Below, in pieces: positions 25,323-34,589 of a DNA stretch of 64,000 bases (its first letter is position 1; every line of letters starts with the position of its first letter). The DNA comes from Sulfitobacter sp. LCG007 (lineage in GTDB: Bacteria > Pseudomonadota > Alphaproteobacteria > Rhodobacterales > Rhodobacteraceae). Position numbers and translations under genes: made by a program. Where the stretch lies: positions 992,001 through 1,056,000 of the forward strand of contig NZ_CP161805.1 in assembly GCF_040801785.1 (NCBI RefSeq). Direction: 5' to 3'. Below the pieces are notes generated by a model that worked only from the letters and a program-made list of their open reading frames with translations, had not been told where the DNA came from and made no database searches.

Positions 25323-26276
25323 ATGTCCCACACCCTGCACCCCTTGCGAAAGCAGCGCCTTCAGCGCTCCGAACTTGCGGTTCCCGCGTCGAATACGACG
25401 ATGATCGACAAGGCCGCTGAAAGCAGCGCCGACTTCGTATTCCTTGACCTCGAGGACGCGGTGGCCCCGCCCGAGAAGGTGCAGGCGCGCAAGAACGCGA
25501 TCCAGGCGCTGAACGACATCGACTGGGCTGGCAAGGGCAAGACGGTCTCGGTGCGCATCAACGGGCTCGATACGCATTACATGTACCGCGACGTGGTCGA
25601 CGTGATGGAGCAGGCCGGCGACCGTGTTCACACGCTTCTGGTGCCGAAGGTGGGCGTGACGGCCGACCTCTACATGGTCGAAGCGATGGTGAACCAGGCC
25701 GAGCAGGCACGCGGGCTGACGACGCGCGTGGGCCTCGAGGCGCTGATCGAAACGGCGCTCGGCATGGCCAATGTGGAAGCGATCGCGCAGTTCGGCGGAC
25801 GTCTCGAGGCGCTGCATTTCGGCGTGGCGGACTACGCGGCCAGCATGCGGGCGAGGACGGTCAACATCGGCGGGCTCAACCCCGACTATCCGGGCGACCA
25901 GTGGCATGCTTCGATCACGCGGATGGTGATCGCCTGCCGGGCATACGGCCTGCGCGCCATCGACGGCCCCTTCGGGGATTTCAGCGATCCCGAGGGCTAC
26001 ATGGCTGGCGCGCGCCGCGCTGCGGCGCTTGGCTGCGAAGGCAAATGGGCCATCCACCCGAGCCAGATCGACATGGCAAACGAGGTCTTCAGCCCGCCTG
26101 AAGCCGAGGTCAAAAAGGCCCACCGCATCATCGAGGAACTGCGCATCGCCGAATCCGCCGGCAAGGGAGCGGCGAGCCTCGACGGCAAGATGATCGACGC
26201 GGCCAGCGAAAAGATGGCGCGCAATGTGATCGACGCCGCCAACGCCATTGCCGCAAAGACTGTCGCAGCCGAATAG
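25323..26276 (+). CDS. mcl1: L-malyl-CoA / beta-methylmalyl-CoA lyase
   Basis: A 317-residue HpcH/HpaI-CitE family lyase, the usual length of Mcl1. [21 protein letters not shown] opens the barrel, VFLDLEDAV provides a metal ligand, [20 protein letters not shown] is the malyl-CoA lyase subfamily stretch, and [18 protein letters not shown] carries the catalytic Glu. KWAIHPSQI is the CoA-end motif. It splits malyl-CoA into acetyl-CoA and glyoxylate and can join glyoxylate to propionyl-CoA. It lies 45 bases after the aminotransferase gene and just before mtkA. With the hydratase and CoA-transferase genes downstream it may also need to cleave citramalyl-CoA, which proteobacterial Mcl1 enzymes are known to do poorly. 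Confidence 0.92.
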   Translation: MSHTLHPLRKQRLQRSELAVPASNTTMIDKAAESSADFVFLDLEDAVAPPEKVQARKNAIQALNDIDWAGKGKTVSVRINGLDTHYMYRDVVDVMEQAGDRVHTLLVPKVGVTADLYMVEAMVNQAEQARGLTTRVGLEALIETALGMANVEAIAQFGGRLEALHFGVADYAASMRARTVNIGGLNPDYPGDQWHASITRMVIACRAYGLRAIDGPFGDFSDPEGYMAGARRAAALGCEGKWAIHPSQIDMANEVFSPPEAEVKKAHRIIEELRIAESAGKGAASLDGKMIDAASEKMARNVIDAANAIAAKTVAAE

Positions 26277-26298
26277 GCGCGCTAGGGGAGGACACGAA

Positions 26299-27480
26299 GT
26301 GGATATCCACGAGCATCAGGCCAAGGAAATTCTGGCATCGTTCGGCGTACCGGTTCCGTCGGGAGGCCTCGCCTTCTCGCCCGAGCAGGCCGCATTCCGC
26401 TGCCGGGAACTGGGCGGGGGCCGATGCGTGGTCAAGGCCCAGGTGCATTCGGGCGGCAGGGGCGCGGCCGGTGGCGTGAAGCTTTGCAACGGCGAGGAAG
26501 AGACCCGCGAATTCGCGGCAAGGCTGCTCGGAACGTCCCTCGTGACGAAGCAGACCACGGCTCAGGGCAAGAGGATCGACCGCCTCTGGGTGGAAGAGGC
26601 CTCGCGGATTGCGCGTGAAATCTATCTGGGCTTCGTTCTGGACCGCAAGTCCGAACGCATCATGATCGTCGCCTCCGGTCACGGGGGCATGGAGATCGAG
26701 GATCTGGCCGAGAGCGACCCGGACAGCCTGATCCGCATGGTGATCGATCCCGCCGTCGGTCTGGCCGAATATCAGGCCCGCGAACTGGCCTTCCGGCTGG
26801 GTCTGGAGGGCAAGCAGATCGTCCAGATGGTAACGGTGCTCAGGGCGTGTTACCGCGCCTACCGCGACCTCGACGCCATGATGGTGGAGATAAATCCGCT
26901 CGTCGTGTGCGAGGACGGGTCGCTGGTCGCGCTCGACGCCAAGATGTCCTTCGACACCAATGCGCTTTTCCGTCGCCCGACGGTCGGTGCGATGCGTGAT
27001 CCCGGTCAGGAAGATCCGCGCGAAAGCTTCGCCGCCGATCACGGGCTCGCCTATGTGGGCCTCGACGGAGATATCGGCTGCATCATCAACGGGGCCGGGC
27101 TCGCGATGGCCTCGATGGACATGATCCAGCTTGCGGGCGGCGAACCGGCGAACTTCCTCGATATCGGCGGCGGCGCGAGCCCCGAACGCGTGTGCCAGGC
27201 TTTCCGGACGGTCCTGTCGGACCGTAACGTGAGCGTGATCCTCGTGAACATCTTCGCGGGCATCAACCGCTGCGACTGGATCGCGAACGGCGTCATCCAG
27301 GCCTACAGGGAGGTCGGCATCGAGATCCCCGTGGTGGTGCGTCTGTCCGGCACGAATGTCGAGGCCGGCCGGAAACTGATCCGGGAAAGCGGCTTGCCGA
27401 TCATCAGCGCCGACACATTGGCCGAGGCCGCAGAGGCGGCGGTCGCGGCGCGTCCGTCCACCGCGGCAGCGGCAGAATAA
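26299..27480 (+). CDS. mtkA: Malate-CoA ligase subunit beta
   Basis: A 393-residue ATP-grasp protein of the succinyl-CoA synthetase beta family. [20 protein letters not shown] is the standard N terminus, and [18 protein letters not shown] the nucleotide loop. [10 protein letters not shown] and [16 protein letters not shown] supply metal and substrate contacts, and [11 protein letters not shown] and [18 protein letters not shown] the phosphate and CoA sites. With MtkB it converts malate, ATP and CoA to malyl-CoA. Context next to mcl1 and sgaA favours malate over succinate. Translation starts at GTG 26299 after GGGGAGG; the longer frame upstream is a shadow of mcl1. Confidence 0.92.
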   Translation: MDIHEHQAKEILASFGVPVPSGGLAFSPEQAAFRCRELGGGRCVVKAQVHSGGRGAAGGVKLCNGEEETREFAARLLGTSLVTKQTTAQGKRIDRLWVEEASRIAREIYLGFVLDRKSERIMIVASGHGGMEIEDLAESDPDSLIRMVIDPAVGLAEYQARELAFRLGLEGKQIVQMVTVLRACYRAYRDLDAMMVEINPLVVCEDGSLVALDAKMSFDTNALFRRPTVGAMRDPGQEDPRESFAADHGLAYVGLDGDIGCIINGAGLAMASMDMIQLAGGEPANFLDIGGGASPERVCQAFRTVLSDRNVSVILVNIFAGINRCDWIANGVIQAYREVGIEIPVVVRLSGTNVEAGRKLIRESGLPIISADTLAEAAEAAVAARPSTAAAAE

Positions 27481-27490
27481 GGAGCCTGTC

Positions 27491-28390
27491 ATGGCCATTC
27501 TCATCACCGAAGAAACCCGCGTGATCGTCCAGGGCCTTTCAGGCCGGATCGGACAATTCCACGCGCAGGAAATGATCGAATACGGCACCAAGGTCGTAGC
27601 CGGGGTCACGCCGGGGAAGGGCGGAAGCACAATCCTGAACCGCCCGGTCTTCAACACCGTGCGTGAAGCCGTCGAAGCGACCGGGGCCGAGGCGAGCCTG
27701 CTGTTCGTCCCGCCCGCCGGGGCGGCCGATGCGATGATGGAAGCGGCGGACGCGGGAATCCGGACCGCGGTCTGCGTCACAGACGGAATTCCCGCGCAGG
27801 ACATGATGCGGGTGAAGCGGTTCCTGCGCCGCTTCCCGCGCGACAGGAAGATGCGCTTGATCGGACCGAACTGTGCCGGCATCATCAGCCCCGGCAAGGG
27901 ATTCATGGGCATCATGCCGCCCCATATCTACAACCCCGGACGCGTCGGGATCGTCGGTCGATCGGGGACGCTCGGGTACGAGGCCGCCTCGCAGATGCAG
28001 GCTCTGGGGATCGGGGTCTCGTCCTCGATCGGGATCGGAGGCGACCCGATCAACGGATCTTCCTTCCGCGACATCCTCGAACTCTTCGAAGCCGATCCCG
28101 AAACGGACGCGGTCATGATGATCGGCGAAATCGGCGGACCCCAGGAGGCAGAGGCCGCCGCCTTCGTCCGCGACCACATGAGCAAGCCGGTCGCGGCCTA
28201 TATCGCGGGCCTTGCCGCGCCGAAAGGCCGCCAGATGGGTCATGCCGGAGCGATCATCTCGGCCTTCGGCGAAAGCGCGCAGGAAAAGGTGGCCCTGCTC
28301 AGCGCCTGCGGCATCGAGGTGGCGCCGAACCCCTCCGCCATGGGCGAGACGGTGGCGCGACTGCTGTCCCGGACGTCCCGGGCCGCATGA
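27491..28390 (+). CDS. mtkB: Malate-CoA ligase subunit alpha
   Basis: A 299-residue partner of MtkA from the succinyl-CoA synthetase alpha family. VIVQGLSGRIGQFHAQEMIEYGT is the CoA-binding start, IGPNCAGIISPG and IVGRSGTLGYEAASQM are conserved loops, and GRQMGHAGAI holds the histidine that is phosphorylated during catalysis. The last part, LLSACGIEVAPNPSAMGETV, is typical of the subunit. It sits ten bases behind mtkA. The length equals that of MtkB proteins in serine-cycle methylotrophs. Confidence 0.92.
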   Translation: MAILITEETRVIVQGLSGRIGQFHAQEMIEYGTKVVAGVTPGKGGSTILNRPVFNTVREAVEATGAEASLLFVPPAGAADAMMEAADAGIRTAVCVTDGIPAQDMMRVKRFLRRFPRDRKMRLIGPNCAGIISPGKGFMGIMPPHIYNPGRVGIVGRSGTLGYEAASQMQALGIGVSSSIGIGGDPINGSSFRDILELFEADPETDAVMMIGEIGGPQEAEAAAFVRDHMSKPVAAYIAGLAAPKGRQMGHAGAIISAFGESAQEKVALLSACGIEVAPNPSAMGETVARLLSRTSRAA

Positions 28391-28445
28391 CAGCGCCGTG
28401 GACCTTGCCTCCGGAACGGCAATGTCCGTGACCGCGCAGGACAGC

Positions 28446-29297
28446 ATGTCCGATTCCCTCGATCTGTCGCGATGGATCGGGCGGAAAGAAACCCGGCGCG
28501 GCTGCGTCTCGCCGACCACGGCCCGGACGATCCACGCCACCCTCGCCCGGCCGTCGCTGCCATGTCCGCAGGACGGCGATCCGATGCCGGCGCTTTGGCA
28601 CTGGTACGCGTTTCCTCCGGATGCGGGCATGGACCGTCTCGCCGCCGACGGGCACCCCGCGCTCGGGGACTTCCTGCCGCCTGTTCCCTACGAACGGCGC
28701 ATGTGGGCCAGCGGACAGCTCACGTTCCTCGACGATCTGCGCGTCGGGGAAGAGATCGAGAAGCGTTCCGAGATCAGGTCGGTCGATGAAAAGACCGGAT
28801 CGGCGGGCGGAATGGTGTTCGTCGTGGTCGACCATACGCTGCATGGCCCGCGCGGCCTTGCAGTAAGGGAGACCCAGTCCATCGTCTATCTGCCCATGGC
28901 GCCCCGGTTCACGCCGCCCCCGAAGATCGCCGGCCCGACGGGGCGTCTGGCCGTCGATGTCGCGCAGCCTGTCTCGACGATGCTTCTGTTCCGATATTCG
29001 GCCATCACCTTCAACGCGCATCGCATCCATTACGACCTTCCCTACGCCACGCAGGTCGAGCACTATCCCGGTCTCGTCGTGCACGGCCCGCTGCAGGCGA
29101 ACCTCCTGATGGCCGAGGCCAGCGCGTGGAAGGGCCGCAGGCCCGACAGCTTCGGCTTTCGCGCGGTCCATCCGATGTTTCACGACACCGGTTTGCATCT
29201 GCGCGCGACGGTGACAGAAAGCGGTGACCTCGACATGTGTACGGTAGCCAATGCCGGGCATGTGGGCATGAAGGCGACGGCGCAATGGGAGGGCTGA
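28446..29297 (+). CDS. Mesaconyl-C4-CoA hydratase-like (HTD2/MaoC-type double hot-dog) protein
   Basis: A 283-residue double hot-dog dehydratase/hydratase-like protein. The N-terminal half (DLSRWIGRKETRRG ... WASGQLTFLDDLRVGEEIEKRSEI) is FAS1-type, and the second half carries FRYSAITFNAHRIHYDLPYA with the hydratase Asp/His-type catalytic stretch (N, H, Y region), then VVHGPLQANLLM. This organisation and length match mesaconyl-C4-CoA hydratase (Meh) of the 3-hydroxypropionate bicycle, which makes (S)-citramalyl-CoA. ATG 28446 with AGGA upstream was chosen; ATG 28422 in the same frame is a possible alternative. The neighbours mcl1 and a family III CoA-transferase support the assignment. Another enoyl-CoA substrate remains possible. 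Confidence 0.75.
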   Translation: MSDSLDLSRWIGRKETRRGCVSPTTARTIHATLARPSLPCPQDGDPMPALWHWYAFPPDAGMDRLAADGHPALGDFLPPVPYERRMWASGQLTFLDDLRVGEEIEKRSEIRSVDEKTGSAGGMVFVVVDHTLHGPRGLAVRETQSIVYLPMAPRFTPPPKIAGPTGRLAVDVAQPVSTMLLFRYSAITFNAHRIHYDLPYATQVEHYPGLVVHGPLQANLLMAEASAWKGRRPDSFGFRAVHPMFHDTGLHLRATVTESGDLDMCTVANAGHVGMKATAQWEG

Positions 29298-29298
29298 G

Positions 29299-30540
29299 AT
29301 GAGCGGAATTCTCGACGGGCTGCGGGTCGTGGAAAGCGCGGCCTTCGTCGCCGTGCCCCTCGCGGGCATGACGCTTTCCCAGATGGGCGCTGACGTTATC
29401 CGCGTCGACCGGCTGGAAGGTGGGCTCGATGCGGGGCGCTGGCCGCTTGCGCCGTCCGGGCGCAGCCTCTTCTGGGCGGGTCTGAACAAGGGCAAGCGCT
29501 CGATCGCCGTCGACATGGGAAGCCAGGAGGGGCGCGAGCTTGTCACCCGCCTGATCACGGCACCGGGCGAGGATGCGGGAATTTTCCTCACGAACCTGCC
29601 TGCCCGCGGCGCTCTGGGCTACAACGCCCTGAGGCAGCGGCGCGACGATCTGATCATGGTCACGCTGCTGGGGGACCGGCACGGTCGCCCGCAGGTGGAC
29701 TATACGGTCAACCCCGCGCTCGGCATTCCCGACATCACCGGACCCGAGGGGCATGACGCGCCGGTGGCGAGCGCGCTGCCAAGCTGGGACCTGATCGCCG
29801 GACATCTCTGCGTGTCGTCCGTCCTGGCGGCGGAACGTCATCGCCTGCGCAGGGGCACCGGTCAGCATGTCACGCTGAGCCTGAAGGATGTCGCGGCGGC
29901 GACCCTGGGACATCTAGGCATGATCGGCGACGCGGTTCTGAACGAGGCGGAGCGCGGGAAATCGGGCAACGCGCTTTATGGTGCCTACGGGCAGGACTTT
30001 GTCTGTGCCGACGGGCGACGGGTCATGGTCATCGGTCTGACGGCCCGGCAGTGGTCCGCGCTTGTGAAGACAACGCAGACGGAAGCGGCAATGGCGGATC
30101 TGGCACGCCGGACGGGCAGGGACCTTTCCGACGAGGGCGTCCGATGGGAGCTGCGAAACGAGATCACCGCGGTTCTTCGCCCCTGGTTCGCCGCGCGCAC
30201 GGCACGCGCCATCGGCGCGATTTTCGATGCCGCCAAGCTGACATGGTCCGAGTTCCGCACCGTGAAGGAGGCGATCCGGGACGATCCCGACGTCGGGCCG
30301 CAAAACCCTCTCTTCACGGATATGGAGCAGGAAGGTCTGGGACGTTATCCGGTGCCGGGCCATGCGGCCGCCTTCGCGGCGCTCGACCGGGTGCCGCCCC
30401 GGCCGGCGCCGACCCTCGGCGCGCATACCGAGGAAATCCTCGGCGATGTCGCGGGCCTCGACGACGCCGAGATATCGGGCCTCTTCGACAGGGGCATCGT
30501 CGCCGGCGTAAGGCGCAGGTCGGTGGTGCCGGCCGGCTAG
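29299..30540 (+). CDS. Family III CoA-transferase, probable mesaconyl-CoA C1-C4 CoA transferase
   Basis: A 413-residue CaiB/BaiF-type enzyme. GLRVVESAAFVAVPLAGMTL and MGADVIRVDR (29-38) start the fold, and PSWD (161-164) places the catalytic Asp at 164. The C-terminal lobe follows with GRYPVPGHAAAFAAL and APTLGAHTEEIL. In the mesaconyl-CoA branch of the 3-hydroxypropionate bicycle, Mct moves CoA within mesaconate from C1 to C4. Adjacency to a Meh-like hydratase (ATG directly after its TGA) and to malyl-CoA lyase points to this reaction. It ends the operon. A generic acyl-CoA transferase is the alternative. Confidence 0.75.
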   Translation: MSGILDGLRVVESAAFVAVPLAGMTLSQMGADVIRVDRLEGGLDAGRWPLAPSGRSLFWAGLNKGKRSIAVDMGSQEGRELVTRLITAPGEDAGIFLTNLPARGALGYNALRQRRDDLIMVTLLGDRHGRPQVDYTVNPALGIPDITGPEGHDAPVASALPSWDLIAGHLCVSSVLAAERHRLRRGTGQHVTLSLKDVAAATLGHLGMIGDAVLNEAERGKSGNALYGAYGQDFVCADGRRVMVIGLTARQWSALVKTTQTEAAMADLARRTGRDLSDEGVRWELRNEITAVLRPWFAARTARAIGAIFDAAKLTWSEFRTVKEAIRDDPDVGPQNPLFTDMEQEGLGRYPVPGHAAAFAALDRVPPRPAPTLGAHTEEILGDVAGLDDAEISGLFDRGIVAGVRRRSVVPAG

Positions 30541-30583
30541 CGGCGTCGCGCCTGGCATGTCGCCGCGCCGCGGGGCGCGGGAG

Positions 30584-32020
30584 TCACGCCTCAAACAGCG
30601 GAAAGCTCACACCAAGCGCCCATGCAAGCACGACCCCGAGGGCAATGCCCGCGCCAAGGGGTCCCGTGCGCAGGGAGGCATCGCGTCCCATCGTTGCGAA
30701 GACGAGGAAGAACAGGATCAGGACGGGCGCGATCAGGATCAGGAAGAACAGATCCTCGAAATCCAGCGCGACGGCGATGCCGAGCGACGCCAGAAATCCC
30801 GCCCTGCCGAAGAACCGTCCGGCAAGTCCCTGCCGGGACGTCAGGACGGCGTCCGCCACCATGCAGGGCAGGGCGCCGGCCAACATGACGAGAATGATGA
30901 GGAACCGCTCGGGCGTCGGCAGGAAGTTGGCCGCGTAGCGGTCGAGCGCGGTCCCGAAGAGCGCGCAGACGGCAACCAGCAGGGCCAGCGAGGCCCATGA
31001 AAGGCGCCCGAAACCGATGTGCCAGAAACGCAGCAGGGCAAGCTGCAGGCAGCCAAAGGCGCACAGGTGAACGACAAGATAGTCCGCGACAAGCACCGGC
31101 AGGAAATCCGGCGTGAGTGCCACGGCTCCGAGCGGGGCGAGCACGGCGGGCAGCAGCACCGCGATGATCGTCCTTCTCATCCCCAGTCGCGGCCCGGGAA
31201 CATGGTCCTGCGGCAGCATGCGGCAGAGGGGGCGGAAGGCGAGAACGATCCCTGCCAGCAGCGCCAGTATCGCCCATCCCGTCGGCAGGATCGCGATGTC
31301 GGAACTGCGCCCATGCGCCCTGTCCATCCAGGCAAGCGCCTCCGCCCTGCCACGGCGGCTTTGCAGGACCGAAACATGCTCGGCATATGGCGCGACGACC
31401 GCGCGTCTCGACACGGAACCGTCCGTGGCCGTCTGGCCCTCGGCGGCATCGGGATCGACCATCCCGAGACGCTCGCGCGCAAAACGGCGCAATCCCGGCT
31501 CCCATTCGCCGCTTACGAACAGCAGGTTGTCCGGCGTCCGCGCGTCGATCAGCTGCGAAAAGGCGGATATCAGCACGACCGGACCGACATCCGTGCGGGC
31601 CGCGGCGACACGTACGAGGATATCCGTGGCCATGGAGTGTCCCAGAAGTCCGATCCCGGTCTGGCCCCGTGCGACGGCGTCGAGCACCTGCTCCGTCTGC
31701 TCGACCAGAAGCCGGGTGGTGCCGTCGACCGAAGAGACGTCACCCGACATCGCCCGCCTGTTGCGGCCATGGCCGAGGAAATCGAACACGAACACGCGGT
31801 ATCCCGCCCGCGCCATGGGAAACGCATAGCCCTGCATCATCTGCCGGGATCCCGCGAATCCATGCGCCATGACGACGACCGGCCCGTCCGCGTCCGGTCT
31901 CTGATAGCGCGTCACAGGCGTCTGCCCGACGTCGAACCGGGTGATCCCGACGCCCAGACGCGCGCTTTCGAGCACTGCAAGCGAGATCGCGATCATCGCG
32001 ACGGCAAGGAACAGTCTCAC
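30584..32020 (-). CDS. Alpha/beta hydrolase fused to a multi-helix membrane domain
   Basis: A 478-residue protein. One N-terminal membrane segment (about 3-20) leads into an alpha/beta hydrolase domain with MAHGFAGSR (oxyanion region, 51-59) and GLLGHSMA, placing the nucleophile at S129. From about residue 245 to the end there are some six to eight hydrophobic helices. Translation begins at GTG 32020 with GGGGGAGG upstream. The hydrolase part is probably periplasmic and may act on a lipid or cell-wall ester, with the membrane part as a transporter or anchor. I do not recognise a characterised member. It is convergent with the CoA-transferase gene and divergent from the diguanylate cyclase. 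Confidence 0.75.
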   Translation of the reverse strand: MRLFLAVAMIAISLAVLESARLGVGITRFDVGQTPVTRYQRPDADGPVVVMAHGFAGSRQMMQGYAFPMARAGYRVFVFDFLGHGRNRRAMSGDVSSVDGTTRLLVEQTEQVLDAVARGQTGIGLLGHSMATDILVRVAAARTDVGPVVLISAFSQLIDARTPDNLLFVSGEWEPGLRRFARERLGMVDPDAAEGQTATDGSVSRRAVVAPYAEHVSVLQSRRGRAEALAWMDRAHGRSSDIAILPTGWAILALLAGIVLAFRPLCRMLPQDHVPGPRLGMRRTIIAVLLPAVLAPLGAVALTPDFLPVLVADYLVVHLCAFGCLQLALLRFWHIGFGRLSWASLALLVAVCALFGTALDRYAANFLPTPERFLIILVMLAGALPCMVADAVLTSRQGLAGRFFGRAGFLASLGIAVALDFEDLFFLILIAPVLILFFLVFATMGRDASLRTGPLGAGIALGVVLAWALGVSFPLFEA

Positions 32021-32327
32021 GGTCTGGCCTCCCCCGCGACCGCCGTCCGGATACGCCGAACCGGCAGGACTTTCCCGGCCAGTTCATACCAAAACGCCAG
32101 CGCGGTAAATGACGCGCCGTCAGTCGTTGAGCCCGCCGAACAGGATCTCGATCCGCTAGCGGCGCTTGTATCGGCGCTTGTCCTGTCTGACGGGCCCCGT
32201 GCGTTCAATACGGCCCGGGATACAGGCGCGTATGCCTTTCGAGCGAAATCGATGCATCCTGACCCCAGATTTAGCCTGTCTTAACGTCCCTGTGAAACAC
32301 AGTCTCCTTCCGGCAGGAGACGGTCTT

Positions 32328-34103
32328 TTGGCTAAAACCTTATCGCGCGCCACGACCGTGGGGGATGTTCGCGCTTTCATCTGGGCTTTGGCGACCCTTG
32401 GACTTGGTGGGGCAAGCGCCGCCGTCGCGTACTGGGCCCCGCCGGTGATCTCTGAACGCATCGTCGAAGCCGACGTGCGGGCCGACGCGGTTTTATGGCA
32501 TCGCCGGCTCATAACGATGCTGGAAAACGGCGCGGAGACTTTCGTGAGGGGAGATGTCACAGATGAAGACAGGGGCTATCTCTCCACGATATCGAACGCG
32601 TCCGACGTTTACCGTCTGATGCTGTTCACGAAGGACGGGGCCGTGTTCTGGTCCACACGCGAGACGGATATCGGCACCGTGTCCGAGCAGGGCTATTTTC
32701 ACGACACGGTCATGGCGGGCGAGGTTTACTACAAGACCGATCTCAAGCCTTACAGCGAGATCGACAATGCGGCCATGCATACCCTTACCGGCCCCGATAA
32801 CATCGGCGAGAACCACCACGTCGCGGAGATTTACACCCCGGTCATATTTGACGGCGAAGTCGTGGGCGCTGTGGAATTCTATAAGGAATACAATGCAACT
32901 CGAACTGTGCTCGTGGATCGTCTCCGCTACTCGATCGCGCTTGTAGGCGTCCTTCTCACGCTCGTGACCGGTATTTCCACGTTTCTGATCTCCCGCGTCA
33001 GCCGGCGTCAAAGAGAGCTTGCTCGGGAAAGGAGGTCGCAGGAAAAGGAAAACCTCGAGATCCAGATGCGACTGGTGCGCGAAGTGACGCTTCTGGGTGA
33101 GCTCAATGAATGGCTGCAATCATCGAGCTCGCTGGAAGAGCTTTTCGAGATGGTATCACGCTATCTGGCGCACATCCTCCCCGAGAGCGAAGGAGAGATC
33201 TACATTTACTCCAACAGCCGTGACGTTCTCGACGGGGGCGCGTCGTGGAATGGCGCCACGGTCCCACCGCATATCCGTCCTGGCGATTGCTGGGGGTTGC
33301 GGCGCGGGCGGCACTACCACTACGGCGAGTCCGAGGTGAACTTCGCCTGCGATCACACGGATGCCGGCGATACGCGACCATATTTCTGCTTTCCCATACT
33401 CGCGAGGGGCGAAACGGTCGGTCTGATGCATCTGCGCGCGAAGTCCGAAGCATCGACAGAGGAATTCATGGCATCCCGCAAGCTTGCGCAGCTTTGCGCA
33501 GAACAGATCTCGATGGCGATCTCGAACGTGCGTATGCGGGATGAACTCCATGACCAATCCGTGCGTGATCCGCTGACGGGACTGTTCAACCGCCGCCATC
33601 TTACCGAGATGTTGCGGCGCGCATTGGACAAGGCAATGCGGGAGGTCTCGTCGGTCGCCGTGATCTCGGTCGATATCGATCACTTCAAGAAGTTCAATGA
33701 CACTTACGGCCACGACGCGGGTGACATGGTTCTGCGGGCCGTGAGCCAGACGCTGGCGCGTATCGTGGACGGTGACGAGTTGGCATGCAGGATGGGGGGC
33801 GAGGAACTTCTGGTCCTGTTGCCGGGAGCGAATCTGGACGATGCCAGCGTCCGGGCCGAGGCGATTCGCCAGGCCATTGAGGCGGTCTCGGTCCATTATG
33901 GCGAGAAGACGCTGCCCTCGATCACCGTGTCCATCGGTGTGGCGGCTTGCCCCGAGCACGGTCAATCGCCACAGGATCTGATAAGGGCTGCAGACGATGC
34001 CCTTTATCGCGCCAAGGACGGCGGACGAAACCGAGTCGAGGTCGCCACCACCGTTCGTGACGGCGCGCCCGATCCGGCACCGGTGCGCGTAGCGAACCTC
34101 TGA
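32328..34103 (+). CDS. Membrane-bound GGDEF protein (putative diguanylate cyclase) with periplasmic sensor and GAF-like domain
   Basis: A 591-residue signalling protein. Two membrane segments (about 16-38 and 214-236) bracket a periplasmic sensor resembling a Cache fold. A short coiled linker, a GAF-like domain (about 270-420) rich in Cys/His, and a C-terminal GGDEF domain follow. DPLTGLFNRRHL starts the cyclase, and MGGEELLVLL is the signature, a GGEEL variant of GGEEF that should still be active. The allosteric RxxD site is not in register (DGDE at that position). TTG 32328 is chosen because AGGAG lies eight bases before it; an ATG at 32232 is a weaker alternative. It probably makes cyclic di-GMP in response to an external cue. 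Confidence 0.85.
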   Translation: MAKTLSRATTVGDVRAFIWALATLGLGGASAAVAYWAPPVISERIVEADVRADAVLWHRRLITMLENGAETFVRGDVTDEDRGYLSTISNASDVYRLMLFTKDGAVFWSTRETDIGTVSEQGYFHDTVMAGEVYYKTDLKPYSEIDNAAMHTLTGPDNIGENHHVAEIYTPVIFDGEVVGAVEFYKEYNATRTVLVDRLRYSIALVGVLLTLVTGISTFLISRVSRRQRELARERRSQEKENLEIQMRLVREVTLLGELNEWLQSSSSLEELFEMVSRYLAHILPESEGEIYIYSNSRDVLDGGASWNGATVPPHIRPGDCWGLRRGRHYHYGESEVNFACDHTDAGDTRPYFCFPILARGETVGLMHLRAKSEASTEEFMASRKLAQLCAEQISMAISNVRMRDELHDQSVRDPLTGLFNRRHLTEMLRRALDKAMREVSSVAVISVDIDHFKKFNDTYGHDAGDMVLRAVSQTLARIVDGDELACRMGGEELLVLLPGANLDDASVRAEAIRQAIEAVSVHYGEKTLPSITVSIGVAACPEHGQSPQDLIRAADDALYRAKDGGRNRVEVATTVRDGAPDPAPVRVANL

Positions 34104-34130
34104 GCGGGCGATCAAGGCTTGACGCAGCCA

Positions 34131-34148
34131 TGCCGCGAACCCGCGGCA
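34131..34148. terminator. Hairpin after the GGDEF gene
   Basis: TGCCGCG (34131-34137) and CGCGGCA (34142-34148) form a perfect seven-base stem with an AACC loop, 27 bases after the stop codon. No T-run follows, so it is only a candidate terminator. Confidence 0.35.
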
Positions 34149-34389
34149 AAGATCTGTCGTCAGGCGATTCCGACATCGATGCGGCCGGCGCGAACGGCAG
34201 GGATGAGCGGGGGCGGTCGCTGCCTGGCGGATTGCCCTCGATCGGAGGAAGGCTCGCCGAAGCACCCCGGGTCCGGGGCCGGTCGGCTGGCAAAGGCAGC
34301 TTGCAGGGCGACATATGGAACCTGACGGCTCAGGTCTGAATTGCGGCCTCTGCGTCGGCTGCAAATCTATGACCAGGATGGAGAAACGA

Positions 34390-34464
34390 TGGCTGGGGTG
34401 GTAGGATTCGAACCTACGGTACACGGTACCAAAAACCGCTGCCTTACCGCTTGGCTACACCCCA
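34390..34464 (-). tRNA. trnQ: tRNA-Gln (anticodon TTG)
   Basis: Reading the minus strand, the acceptor stem TGGGGTG (5' end at 34464) pairs with CACCCCA, followed by a G discriminator and an encoded CCA at 34392-34390. The anticodon stem GCGGT/ACCGT closes the loop TTTTGGT, giving anticodon TTG, which reads CAA (Gln). The T-loop reads GGTTCGAATCC. The gene is 75 bases long including CCA and has no neighbouring integrase. Confidence 0.97.
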
Positions 34465-34589
34465 AAACCGTCGAAAGATCACAACTCCGATCCTCCGCTT
34501 TCGACCATGCGCCCGACGCTGTGCGATCCGGCGCGTGATTTGCGGGGTTCTATGACGCTATCGGGTCGGGCTCAAGCCTCTTTTTGCGT

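Larger units (their letters stand above)
34104..34589. other. Intergenic region containing tRNA-Gln
   Basis: About 490 bases between the GGDEF gene and the P450 gene. It holds the hairpin at 34131-34148 and the tRNA-Gln gene at 34390-34464. The stretches on either side of the tRNA show no convincing protein-coding frame. Confidence 0.5.

Noticed and set aside
34390-34464. tRNA-Gln as an attachment site of an integrated element.
   Set aside because: No duplicated tRNA 3' end or integrase was seen near it; the adjacent P450 and GGDEF genes have normal composition.
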